A stretch of DNA of 5,921 bases from Candidatus Nitrosopumilus sp. (GTDB lineage Archaea; Thermoproteota; Nitrososphaeria; Nitrososphaerales; Nitrosopumilaceae): contig JAOUNZ010000067.1 of assembly GCA_029880665.1 (NCBI GenBank), positions 1 to 5,921 on the forward strand, in the 5' to 3' direction. This document shows, one piece after another, positions 1 through 5,232 of this stretch. A model generated the notes under the pieces. The model was given only the letters and a program-made list of their open reading frames with translations. It searched no databases and was not told the DNA's origin. The position numbers and the translations under genes are program-made. Numbering within the stretch: the stretch's first letter is position 1; every line of letters starts with the position of its first letter.

Positions 1-6
1 ATACCC

Positions 7-15
7 TTATATTTT
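7..15 (+). promoter_or_regulatory. TATA-like box of the eS1 gene
   Basis: An AT-rich TTATATTTT element is centred about 26 nt before the TTG start at 37, the distance expected between an archaeal TATA box and the transcription start. This fits a leaderless or nearly leaderless mRNA. An AGGT at 24-27 could instead act as a weak Shine-Dalgarno if transcription starts further upstream. The window begins just before this site, so an earlier promoter cannot be excluded. Confidence 0.4.
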
Positions 16-36
16 GGATTCAAAGGTCGTTAGTAA

Positions 37-648
37 TTGGCACGTAGAAAAGGTCGAGTAAAGGACAAGTGGCGAGAAAAACGCTGGGTTACAGTATATG
101 CACCAGATTCGTTTAACAATGTCCCAATTGGATATATTCCAATAACAGATGATACGAATGCGGTAGGTAGAGTTATAGAAGTCACACTTTATGACATATT
201 GAAAGGAGATCCCTCACAACATCAGTATAAGATTTATTTCCAAATTAATAATGTTGAGGGTGATAAAGCATCAACGGTTTTCAAGAGATATGAATATTCA
301 AAAGAATTTTTGCGTAGTTTAGTAAGACGTGGTTCATCAAAAATCAATTTCGTTATAGATATCAAAACCAATGATGGGTATGTCTTTAGAGTCAAAGTAC
401 TTGCTCTAACCCATAGACAACTAAATACATCTAGACAACATGCACTAAGATTAATTGCAAGAGACGTAATTAACAATACAATTCCTAGTATGAATATAGA
501 GCAGTTTGTTCAGGCAACATGCTACAGTAAAATCAATTCAGATATCATGGCAGCATTCAAGAAAGTTATCAGAGTAAGACATGTTGGTCTTGAGAAAGTA
601 AAATTGATCAGAACAGCTGAAAAAGAAACAAAATTACTTGAAGCATAA
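37..648 (+). CDS. rps3ae: 30S ribosomal protein eS1 (S3Ae)
   Basis: The 203-residue product is a component of the small ribosomal subunit, shared by archaea and eukaryotes. The family is recognised from the basic N-terminus (MARRKGRVKDKWREKRWVTV, residues 1-20), the following IGYIPITDD and GRVIEVTLYDILKGD segments, and the central YEYSKEFLRSLVRRGSSKI block. The length matches archaeal S3Ae (about 200 residues). The TTG start is firmly set because an in-frame TAA (34-36) directly precedes it, so no upstream extension is possible, and residues 2-20 are the usual S3Ae beginning. A TATA-like box lies about 26 nt upstream. The next gene follows after 27 nt on the same strand, so the two are probably co-transcribed. 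Seen: sequence and start; known: family role; inferred: co-transcription. Confidence 0.96.
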   Translation: MARRKGRVKDKWREKRWVTVYAPDSFNNVPIGYIPITDDTNAVGRVIEVTLYDILKGDPSQHQYKIYFQINNVEGDKASTVFKRYEYSKEFLRSLVRRGSSKINFVIDIKTNDGYVFRVKVLALTHRQLNTSRQHALRLIARDVINNTIPSMNIEQFVQATCYSKINSDIMAAFKKVIRVRHVGLEKVKLIRTAEKETKLLEA

Positions 649-675
649 CCAACAGGGCCCTATTCTTTTGCAATT

Positions 676-1104
676 ATGATGTATAGAATTGAGATTACAG
701 TAGATGTGATCGTTCATGCTACTGAGGATATCGTGAAAATTTTTCAGTCATTTGAAGCCTATTTAAATTTGAAAGAAAGTGATTTTGTAATCAATAAGGT
801 AACAGGTCACTTTGAGAATCCAATAATTATTTTAAATGCAAAAATGGTAAAAAAACAGGCTCATGATTTTATGAGAAAATTACTTGGGTTGTTATCTACT
901 AAACAAATAAATCAACTAGTTGAAGAAATTGAAGAGAGGACAGAAGATTCTAGATTTCATATGAGAGTAGACAAACAAGAATTAATCAAAGGAAATCTTG
1001 TGGTTAGTGAAAAAGAAACAATAAAAATAAAAATTTACACCCCAATTTACAACAAAAAAGAGACTGTCAAAATATTTACAGAAATTTTTCATATTGCCAC
1101 CTAG
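676..1104 (+). CDS. COG1325-type RNA-binding protein, predicted exosome-associated
   Basis: This 142-residue protein resembles the archaeal COG1325/DUF54 family, described as predicted RNA-binding proteins linked by gene context to the exosome. Supporting marks are the HATED motif (residues 14-18), near the start where the family has its shaTE signature, and the GHFENPI segment (44-50), which matches the family's GhxGNPI signature. An alpha/beta pattern follows, with a helical stretch at about 56-90 and a hydrophilic strand-rich end. The family length is about 140, so it is complete. Two adjacent ATG codons (676 and 679) could both start it; no convincing Shine-Dalgarno is seen. It sits 27 nt after the eS1 gene with no clear promoter between them, so the two are probably read together, fitting a role around ribosome or RNA processing. 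The biochemical activity is not established, and the family call rests on two motifs plus context. Confidence 0.75.
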   Translation: MMYRIEITVDVIVHATEDIVKIFQSFEAYLNLKESDFVINKVTGHFENPIIILNAKMVKKQAHDFMRKLLGLLSTKQINQLVEEIEERTEDSRFHMRVDKQELIKGNLVVSEKETIKIKIYTPIYNKKETVKIFTEIFHIAT

Positions 1105-1113
1105 ATTAAATAG
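1105..1113 (+). promoter_or_regulatory. Possible TATA box for the candidate small RNA
   Basis: ATTAAATAG starts right after the stop codon of the preceding gene. Its centre is about 26 nt before 1135, just where the GC-rich foldable island begins (GGGAATGAGG at 1136). It could drive a small RNA from this gap. In such AT-rich DNA a chance match is likely, so the support is mainly the spacing. Confidence 0.25.
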
Positions 1114-1135
1114 GAATGAGAGAGTTGTTCAATCT

Positions 1136-1207
1136 GGGAATGAGGAAATATTAGCCGCTCCAGTCTGAGCTAACGCCTTGAAGAAGCCGCGACGAACCGA
1201 CCCCATT
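1136..1207 (+). ncRNA. Candidate small structured RNA, family not recognised
   Basis: A GC-rich island (most marked at about 1151-1205) stands out in an otherwise very AT-rich intergenic gap. It folds as follows. An outer stem pairs 1139-1142 and 1144-1145 with 1202-1207, with A1143 bulged. A hairpin pairs TTA 1151-1153 with TAA 1171-1173 and GCTC 1157-1160 with GAGC 1167-1170, with a 3-nt bulge GCC. A second hairpin pairs CGC 1174-1176 with GCG 1189-1191 and CTT 1177-1179 with AAG 1184-1186. A TATA-like box is about 26 nt before its 5' end, and a T5 run (1223-1227) lies shortly after its 3' end. Alternatively it is a C/D-box guide: AUGAGGA (1140-1146) resembles a C box and CUGA (1165-1168) a D box, but the terminal stem expected around such boxes is missing. 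No long ORF covers it. The strand and ends are inferred; the pairings were found by eye. Confidence 0.35.
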
Positions 1208-1215
1208 ATTAATCG

Positions 1216-1230
1216 ATCAATATTTTTGAT
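1216..1230 (+). terminator. Small hairpin and T-run, possible terminator
   Basis: ATCAA (1216-1220) and TTGAT (1226-1230) form a 5-bp inverted repeat around TATTT, and the unit includes a T5 run at 1223-1227. Archaeal transcription often ends at T-runs, so this could stop the candidate small RNA or read-through from the eS1 operon before the reductase promoter. The stem is weak and AT-rich, and the support is limited. Confidence 0.25.
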
Positions 1231-1257
1231 ACAGGTAATTAGTCATCACAGTATTAT

Positions 1258-1265
1258 TTTAAATA
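1258..1265 (+). promoter_or_regulatory. TATA box of the geranylgeranyl reductase gene
   Basis: TTTAAATA lies with its centre about 26 nt before the GTG start at 1288, so transcription should begin at or within a few bases of the start codon and give a leaderless mRNA. No Shine-Dalgarno is present, which agrees. A GGGCCC palindrome (1275-1280) lies between this box and the start, where a bound protein could block initiation; that role is speculative. Confidence 0.55.
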
Positions 1266-1287
1266 CGGATAGACGGGCCCAATTATT

Positions 1288-2745
1288 GTGGTAGATTATG
1301 ATGTTATAATAGCAGGTGGGGGTCTTGCAGGCACAATTACTGCACAGTCTATTTCTCATTATGCAAATCAAAACTTGAAGATTTTGATTGTTGATAGAAG
1401 TCCAGAATCTTTACCGGGTAGAAAATCATTGGCGGGATGGGTATGTGGAGATGCATGCTCCAAAGAAGCGGTGGATTATATGACAAATAGAATCCACGTT
1501 GCTTGGACTAAACCTGAAATCGAACACGATGTAAAAGGAGTGATGGCATATTCTCCAGATAAAGAAACAGCAATTCCATTTGATGGTGCAGGATACATGC
1601 TTAATCGTCAAAAATTACCAGAAATTCAAAATGAACGATGTAAGAAAATGGGTATTGAGTTTGTATTTGAGATAAATCTTACAGGTTTGATTTATGATGG
1701 ACAACAAGTTGTTGGAGTTCAAGGAATAGATAACAAAACAAAACAGCCTTTTAAGAAAACATCAAAAATTGTGATTGATGCTACAGGAGTCACATCTATG
1801 CTTAGAAATGGGCTTCAAAATTCCACAAAAGTGGAAAAAAGAATCAACAGGAGAGATTTAGAATCAACTGGTAGATACATTATGTATTTTGATCAAGGAG
1901 AAAAAGATCTTTCAGAATTCGATCCTGATTACTGTATTATTCATTTAGATCAGGATATCGCACCTGGCGGATATGGCTGGGTATTTCCTAAAGCTGACAA
2001 CAAAGTAAACATAGGGTTAGGAGTTGAGAAAACACTTTTGGAAAGAAGAAACAAACGACTAGGAAAGAGAGACAATGTAGAATCATTAATGAAAGAATAT
2101 TTACATAGAAATAAAGCAATTAAAAATCCAAGACTTTCAGAGGATCCAGAAGATATCAATAACAATTCAGGAGTATTCCAAGTTTCAGTTAGACGACAAA
2201 ATGATTGTATGGTTTCTGGAGGATACATGATGGTAGGTGATTCTGCGTGGATGCCAAAACCAATTGATGCAGGAGGAATTGGACCTGCATTAATTGCAGG
2301 TACAATTCTCGGAAATAATGTAGTACAAGCATTAGAAGCGAGTGATGTTTCAGAATCAGGGCTTTGGCAGTATAATCTGGATTTTATTAAAGAGTATGGA
2401 TACAAAACTGCAGGTCTTGAACTTTTTAGAAGATTAGTTCAACAAATGAGTAATGAGCAAATAAGTTATGGAATGAAACATTTTTTGGGGAATATGGATG
2501 TCGAATCAATTAGTAAAGGAGAACACCCTGATTTTTCAGGATTGGGAAAGATCGGGATGATCATCAGAGGTGCAATGAATAAAACAGTTGCAGACGGATT
2601 GCGATATACATCAAAACAAAATCAGTGGCTAGTAAATCATTATGAGAACTATCCAAAAGATCCTTCAGGTTTTGATGAATGGAATAAGATATTACATGAA
2701 AAATTAGATGAAGCATTTGGAAAAATCGAAGCATTTGGAAAATAG
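1288..2745 (+). CDS. FAD-dependent geranylgeranyl reductase-family protein
   Basis: This 485-residue flavoprotein likely hydrogenates double bonds of geranylgeranyl chains in archaeal lipids or isoprenoid quinones, probably at the membrane surface. An N-terminal Rossmann motif (GGGLAG, residues 10-15) ends in an acidic residue at D36. CGDA with C53 corresponds to the CGDA of known archaeal geranylgeranyl reductases. DATG is at 164-167, a full PxxYxWxFP substrate-pocket motif is at 226-234, and the second FAD motif (VGDSA, 316-320) is followed by a glycine-rich stretch at 329-338. The GTG start is the only candidate after an in-frame TAG (1270-1272), and a TATA box about 26 nt upstream supports it. 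The protein is longer than the roughly 400-residue characterised reductases; the extra length is mostly C-terminal to the FAD motifs, and the last 11 residues contain an exact EAFGK repeat. Substrate (lipid or quinone) cannot be told from sequence. Confidence 0.88.
   Translation: MVDYDVIIAGGGLAGTITAQSISHYANQNLKILIVDRSPESLPGRKSLAGWVCGDACSKEAVDYMTNRIHVAWTKPEIEHDVKGVMAYSPDKETAIPFDGAGYMLNRQKLPEIQNERCKKMGIEFVFEINLTGLIYDGQQVVGVQGIDNKTKQPFKKTSKIVIDATGVTSMLRNGLQNSTKVEKRINRRDLESTGRYIMYFDQGEKDLSEFDPDYCIIHLDQDIAPGGYGWVFPKADNKVNIGLGVEKTLLERRNKRLGKRDNVESLMKEYLHRNKAIKNPRLSEDPEDINNNSGVFQVSVRRQNDCMVSGGYMMVGDSAWMPKPIDAGGIGPALIAGTILGNNVVQALEASDVSESGLWQYNLDFIKEYGYKTAGLELFRRLVQQMSNEQISYGMKHFLGNMDVESISKGEHPDFSGLGKIGMIIRGAMNKTVADGLRYTSKQNQWLVNHYENYPKDPSGFDEWNKILHEKLDEAFGKIEAFGK
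2710..2742 (+). repeat. Short tandem duplication at the 3' end of the reductase gene
   Basis: The 15-nt GAAGCATTTGGAAAA occurs at 2710-2724 and again at 2728-2742, an 18-nt period that keeps the frame. It gives EAFGKI followed by EAFGK just before the stop. It looks like a recent in-frame duplication that added six residues to the C-terminus. Confidence 0.8.
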
Positions 2746-2751
2746 ATCTAA

Positions 2752-2760
2752 TATTAAATA
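2752..2760 (+). promoter_or_regulatory. TATA-like box of the AAA+/VWA operon
   Basis: TATTAAATA lies in the 40-nt gap after the reductase gene, with its centre about 30 nt before the TTG start at 2786. This would give a leaderless or nearly leaderless mRNA for the AAA+/VWA pair. A second AT-rich element, TTTAAAT (2764-2770), is too close to the start to serve it. No Shine-Dalgarno is seen. Read-through from the reductase gene is also possible. Confidence 0.4.
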
Positions 2761-2785
2761 TTGTTTAAATCAATGAAAACATACT

Positions 2786-3580
2786 TTGAAAGAATTAGAA
2801 TATCTAGATTGGAACAATTCAATTCAAATTATAGACAAAGCATATGAGGCGGGTCTTTTTGTAATCATAATAGGACCAAAGGGCACTGGAAAGACATCCC
2901 TAGTAAGAGATTTTGCAAAAATGAAGAATGTGAATTTGGAATCAATTAATTTCAGTTTAAGAACTAGAGAAAGTCATCTAATTGGTACCAAGACACTTAC
3001 AGACGGAACGGTGAGTTTTGAGGAAGGAATATTGATAAAATCAATGAAAGTTGGAGACATACTTTATCTTGATGAAATTAATTCAGCAGAAGCAGATGTA
3101 TTACTCAGATTAGATGAAGCATTGGATGACAGACGGCAAATTGTATTAAAAGAATCAACAGGTGAGATGGTCAAAGCAAAAGAAAACTGGTTTGTAGTTG
3201 CAACAATCAATCCATTAACACATAGTGGCACCAAAGAATTACCTCCACAGCTATTAAGTAGATTTCCGGTAAGAATCAGATTAGAATACCCACCAGAAGA
3301 TACAGAATTAGAAATTGTAAAAAAACATGTTTCAGGAAAACATGAGTTAGAAATAATTCAAGCAATTAAACTTGCAAATACATTAAGACAAGCTGCTGCA
3401 GTTGAAGAATTATTTTATTCACCTAGCTTAAGAGAAACTATTGCATTTGGAAAATTATTAGATAAAGGAATGTCACCAAAAGATACAGCAGATATTGTAT
3501 TCGGAAATGTGTACACGCAGTGGGGAAATATAGAATATCAAAAAGTCAGCGACATAATTACTTCTATGTTTGGAAACTAA
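2786..3580 (+). CDS. MoxR/CbbQ/NorQ-type AAA+ ATPase
   Basis: The 264-residue protein is a single AAA+ module of the AAA_5/MoxR class, whose members act as ATP-driven chaperones that activate or insert metal into client enzymes together with a VWA partner. Walker A is GPKGTGKT (residues 30-37), Walker B is ILYLDEIN with D96 and E97, sensor 1 is VVATINP with N142, and the likely arginine finger lies in LLSRF (R159). The length equals the CbbQ/NorQ family (about 260-270). The TTG start is chosen because the protein fits the family length and a TATA-like box lies about 30 nt before it; the ATG at 2773 is out of frame. The stop codon abuts the ATG of the VWA gene, so the two are probably translated in coupled fashion and form a complex. 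The client is unknown. Confidence 0.9.
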   Translation: MKELEYLDWNNSIQIIDKAYEAGLFVIIIGPKGTGKTSLVRDFAKMKNVNLESINFSLRTRESHLIGTKTLTDGTVSFEEGILIKSMKVGDILYLDEINSAEADVLLRLDEALDDRRQIVLKESTGEMVKAKENWFVVATINPLTHSGTKELPPQLLSRFPVRIRLEYPPEDTELEIVKKHVSGKHELEIIQAIKLANTLRQAAAVEELFYSPSLRETIAFGKLLDKGMSPKDTADIVFGNVYTQWGNIEYQKVSDIITSMFGN

Positions 3581-5143
3581 ATGCAAACAATTCAACTCAA
3601 AAATGAATCACTACTAGAAATCGCTACATTTCTAGTAAGAAGGTGGTCTGAAAAAGACAACATAATTGTAGAGATTTCAGATAAAGTAGAAACGAGAACA
3701 AGACTTCAAGAAAATAAAGTGATGATCACACCATTAGAAAAAAGGGTTGGGAATGATTTTCAAAAATATAGACAATTTAGAACATCGTTGTGGTATGAGG
3801 CAATGAGAATAAAACATTGTAAAAAAATTCTTAGCAATGATCACGCATTTGGATTTATTCTTAATACATTAGAAACGCAAAGAATTGAACAATTGGGAAG
3901 AAGAATTTGGAAGGGGATGGATGAAGAATTAATTTTTAATTATACATACATGCTTGTAGCCAGACCTCAACTTCATACAGTATATGGAAAAGCAAGAATT
4001 GTAGAAGCATTTTATCAACATCTTATGTTTGGAGCAATTAAGGGCGAAATTCAATCTAGTAATTTTGAAAAAATAAAAAATGCATCTAAATTTGCAAAAA
4101 AAATTATCAGAAAAGCAATTGATGAAAATCATGATACGGATTGGATTGAAAAAAATGTCACTGAAATAATTAAAATTCTAGACATAGATTCTCTTTTAAC
4201 TATTCCAGTATCATTACCTTTCATGAAAGCTGGAATGCCATTATCTGAGGAAGAATTACTAAAAATTCTAAAGATAATTGCTAAAAATAACGAAGGTGAT
4301 TTTGGTACAGTTGATCCTGCATCAGTGATTAGAGGAGATAATGTATACAACGAATATAAAATATTATTAGATGAAAATAAAAAATCAGAAAATAAAGGAT
4401 TGTCATCGGAAGCAATAGGAATTCAAATTCCATCTACAAGCAACATAGATGAAACAGTAATTTACGACATGCATTTGATTAATGGGTTAAAAATGAAATT
4501 TAGAGAATGGAAGTATGGTTGGAAAGAACAACATTTTAGATCTGGAGATGAATTTGATGAAGAGAGCTACATTGAAGGTCATGAGGCATTTTTTACAGAT
4601 GTGAAAAAATCAATCAAAACTAAAATTGTGATTTTGTTGGATCATTCATCAAGTATTGCATCTGATGCTATTGAATATAAAAAAGCAACTCTAGCATTAT
4701 GTGAAGTTTTATCTTTTCTTAAAGTAAAATTTGCGGTATATGCATTTAACACAGAAAACAGATCAGTTGTATGCTGGTCAATTAAATCAGAAAATATGAA
4801 ATGGAACAACATCACCGCAAAAAGATTAGCGCAGATTGTTGCAAATGGATCAACACCGTTAGCAGAAGTTTACGATAAGATGCTACCAATTTTACAAGCG
4901 AAGAGGCCAGATATCTTTCTGACATTTACTGATGGTGAACCATCAGATTCTGATGCGGTTAGAAATATGACAAAAATATTCAAAGGATTGGGAATTAATA
5001 TGGTGGCATTGGGTCTTGGCCAAAATACAGTAAGATCTATAACCATTGCAAATAATTTAAGATATTTGGGGTATGAAAAAACTATGGCTGTAAGCAGACT
5101 AAATGACATTCCAAGTAAAGTGATTAGTATTTTAGATGTGTAA
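3581..5143 (+). CDS. VWA-domain protein, CbbO/NorD-like partner of the AAA+ ATPase
   Basis: This 520-residue protein has an N-terminal, mostly helical, charged region (about 1-330) and a C-terminal von Willebrand factor A domain (about 349-520). The metal-ion-dependent adhesion site is complete: DHSSS (D354, S356, S358), the threonine of STPL (T425), and TDG (T450, D451). No signal peptide or membrane segment is apparent, so it is probably cytosolic. In CbbQ/CbbO and NorQ/NorD systems the VWA protein links the ATPase ring to the client enzyme through the MIDAS metal; that role is inferred here from pairing and domain order. The ATG directly follows the TAA of the ATPase gene (TAA|ATG), a strong sign of co-translation. 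It is shorter than typical CbbO or NorD, so assignment to either subgroup is uncertain. Confidence 0.88.
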   Translation: MQTIQLKNESLLEIATFLVRRWSEKDNIIVEISDKVETRTRLQENKVMITPLEKRVGNDFQKYRQFRTSLWYEAMRIKHCKKILSNDHAFGFILNTLETQRIEQLGRRIWKGMDEELIFNYTYMLVARPQLHTVYGKARIVEAFYQHLMFGAIKGEIQSSNFEKIKNASKFAKKIIRKAIDENHDTDWIEKNVTEIIKILDIDSLLTIPVSLPFMKAGMPLSEEELLKILKIIAKNNEGDFGTVDPASVIRGDNVYNEYKILLDENKKSENKGLSSEAIGIQIPSTSNIDETVIYDMHLINGLKMKFREWKYGWKEQHFRSGDEFDEESYIEGHEAFFTDVKKSIKTKIVILLDHSSSIASDAIEYKKATLALCEVLSFLKVKFAVYAFNTENRSVVCWSIKSENMKWNNITAKRLAQIVANGSTPLAEVYDKMLPILQAKRPDIFLTFTDGEPSDSDAVRNMTKIFKGLGINMVALGLGQNTVRSITIANNLRYLGYEKTMAVSRLNDIPSKVISILDV

Positions 5144-5186
5144 AAGTTAGTAGCCAATGAAATAATTGAAATAAAATTTAACAGAT

Positions 5187-5195
5187 ATTTTATAT
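5187..5195 (+). promoter_or_regulatory. TATA-like box of the PLP enzyme gene
   Basis: ATTTTATAT is centred about 26 nt before 5217, which would give a transcript with a leader of about 15 nt carrying the GAGG Shine-Dalgarno at 5221-5224. Unlike the other promoters here it does not fit a leaderless start. The 88-nt gap from the VWA stop also argues for an own promoter. Confidence 0.45.
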
Positions 5196-5232
5196 GAGCT
5201 TAAAAGAGATGTTAGTTGCAGAGGAAAAATAA
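5194..5232 (+). CDS. Possible 12-codon upstream ORF
   Basis: ATG at 5194 opens a short frame, MSLKEMLVAEEK, that stops with TAA at 5230-5232, and the last A of this stop is the first base of the ATG of the PLP gene (TAATG overlap). Such an overlap could couple translation of the two. If transcription starts at about 5217, as the TATA box at 5187-5195 suggests, the uORF start would not be in the mRNA and the frame is meaningless; it matters only for a longer transcript or read-through from the VWA gene. No family is recognised. Confidence 0.15.
   Translation: MSLKEMLVAEEK
5221..5224 (+). promoter_or_regulatory. Shine-Dalgarno of the PLP enzyme gene
   Basis: GAGG is placed 7 nt before the ATG at 5232 and matches the archaeal anti-Shine-Dalgarno. 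It is the clearest ribosome binding site in the window and supports the chosen start. Confidence 0.55.

Noticed and set aside
234..476. Minus-strand open frame opposite the eS1 gene
   Set aside because: It lies entirely inside a clear ribosomal protein gene on the other strand, has no recognisable domain and no promoter or ribosome binding site.
1150..1205. tRNA gene on the minus strand (TTAGCTCAGACTGG resembles an A box and D arm; GGTTCG resembles a T loop)
   Set aside because: The T-loop-like element lies 5' of the D-arm-like element, no acceptor or anticodon stem can be paired, and the anticodon 3' half is missing even if an intron is allowed. A permuted gene was considered, but the T stem does not pair.
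1105..1287. SRP RNA or RNase P RNA (GAGGAAA resembles a conserved RNase P segment)
   Set aside because: The gap is shorter than either RNA and the other conserved segments of those RNAs are absent.
1950..2405. 151-codon minus-strand open frame opposite the reductase gene
   Set aside because: It is antisense to the conserved FAD motifs of the reductase, and its proline/serine-rich product looks like no known family. It is a by-product of codon use on the coding strand.
2773..2788. ATG at 2773 as an alternative start of the AAA+ gene
   Set aside because: It is out of frame with the ATPase coding frame and cannot start it.
4870..5157. Minus-strand open frame opposite the VWA domain
   Set aside because: It overlaps the conserved MIDAS segments of the VWA gene, and its hydrophobic product has no convincing signal or family.
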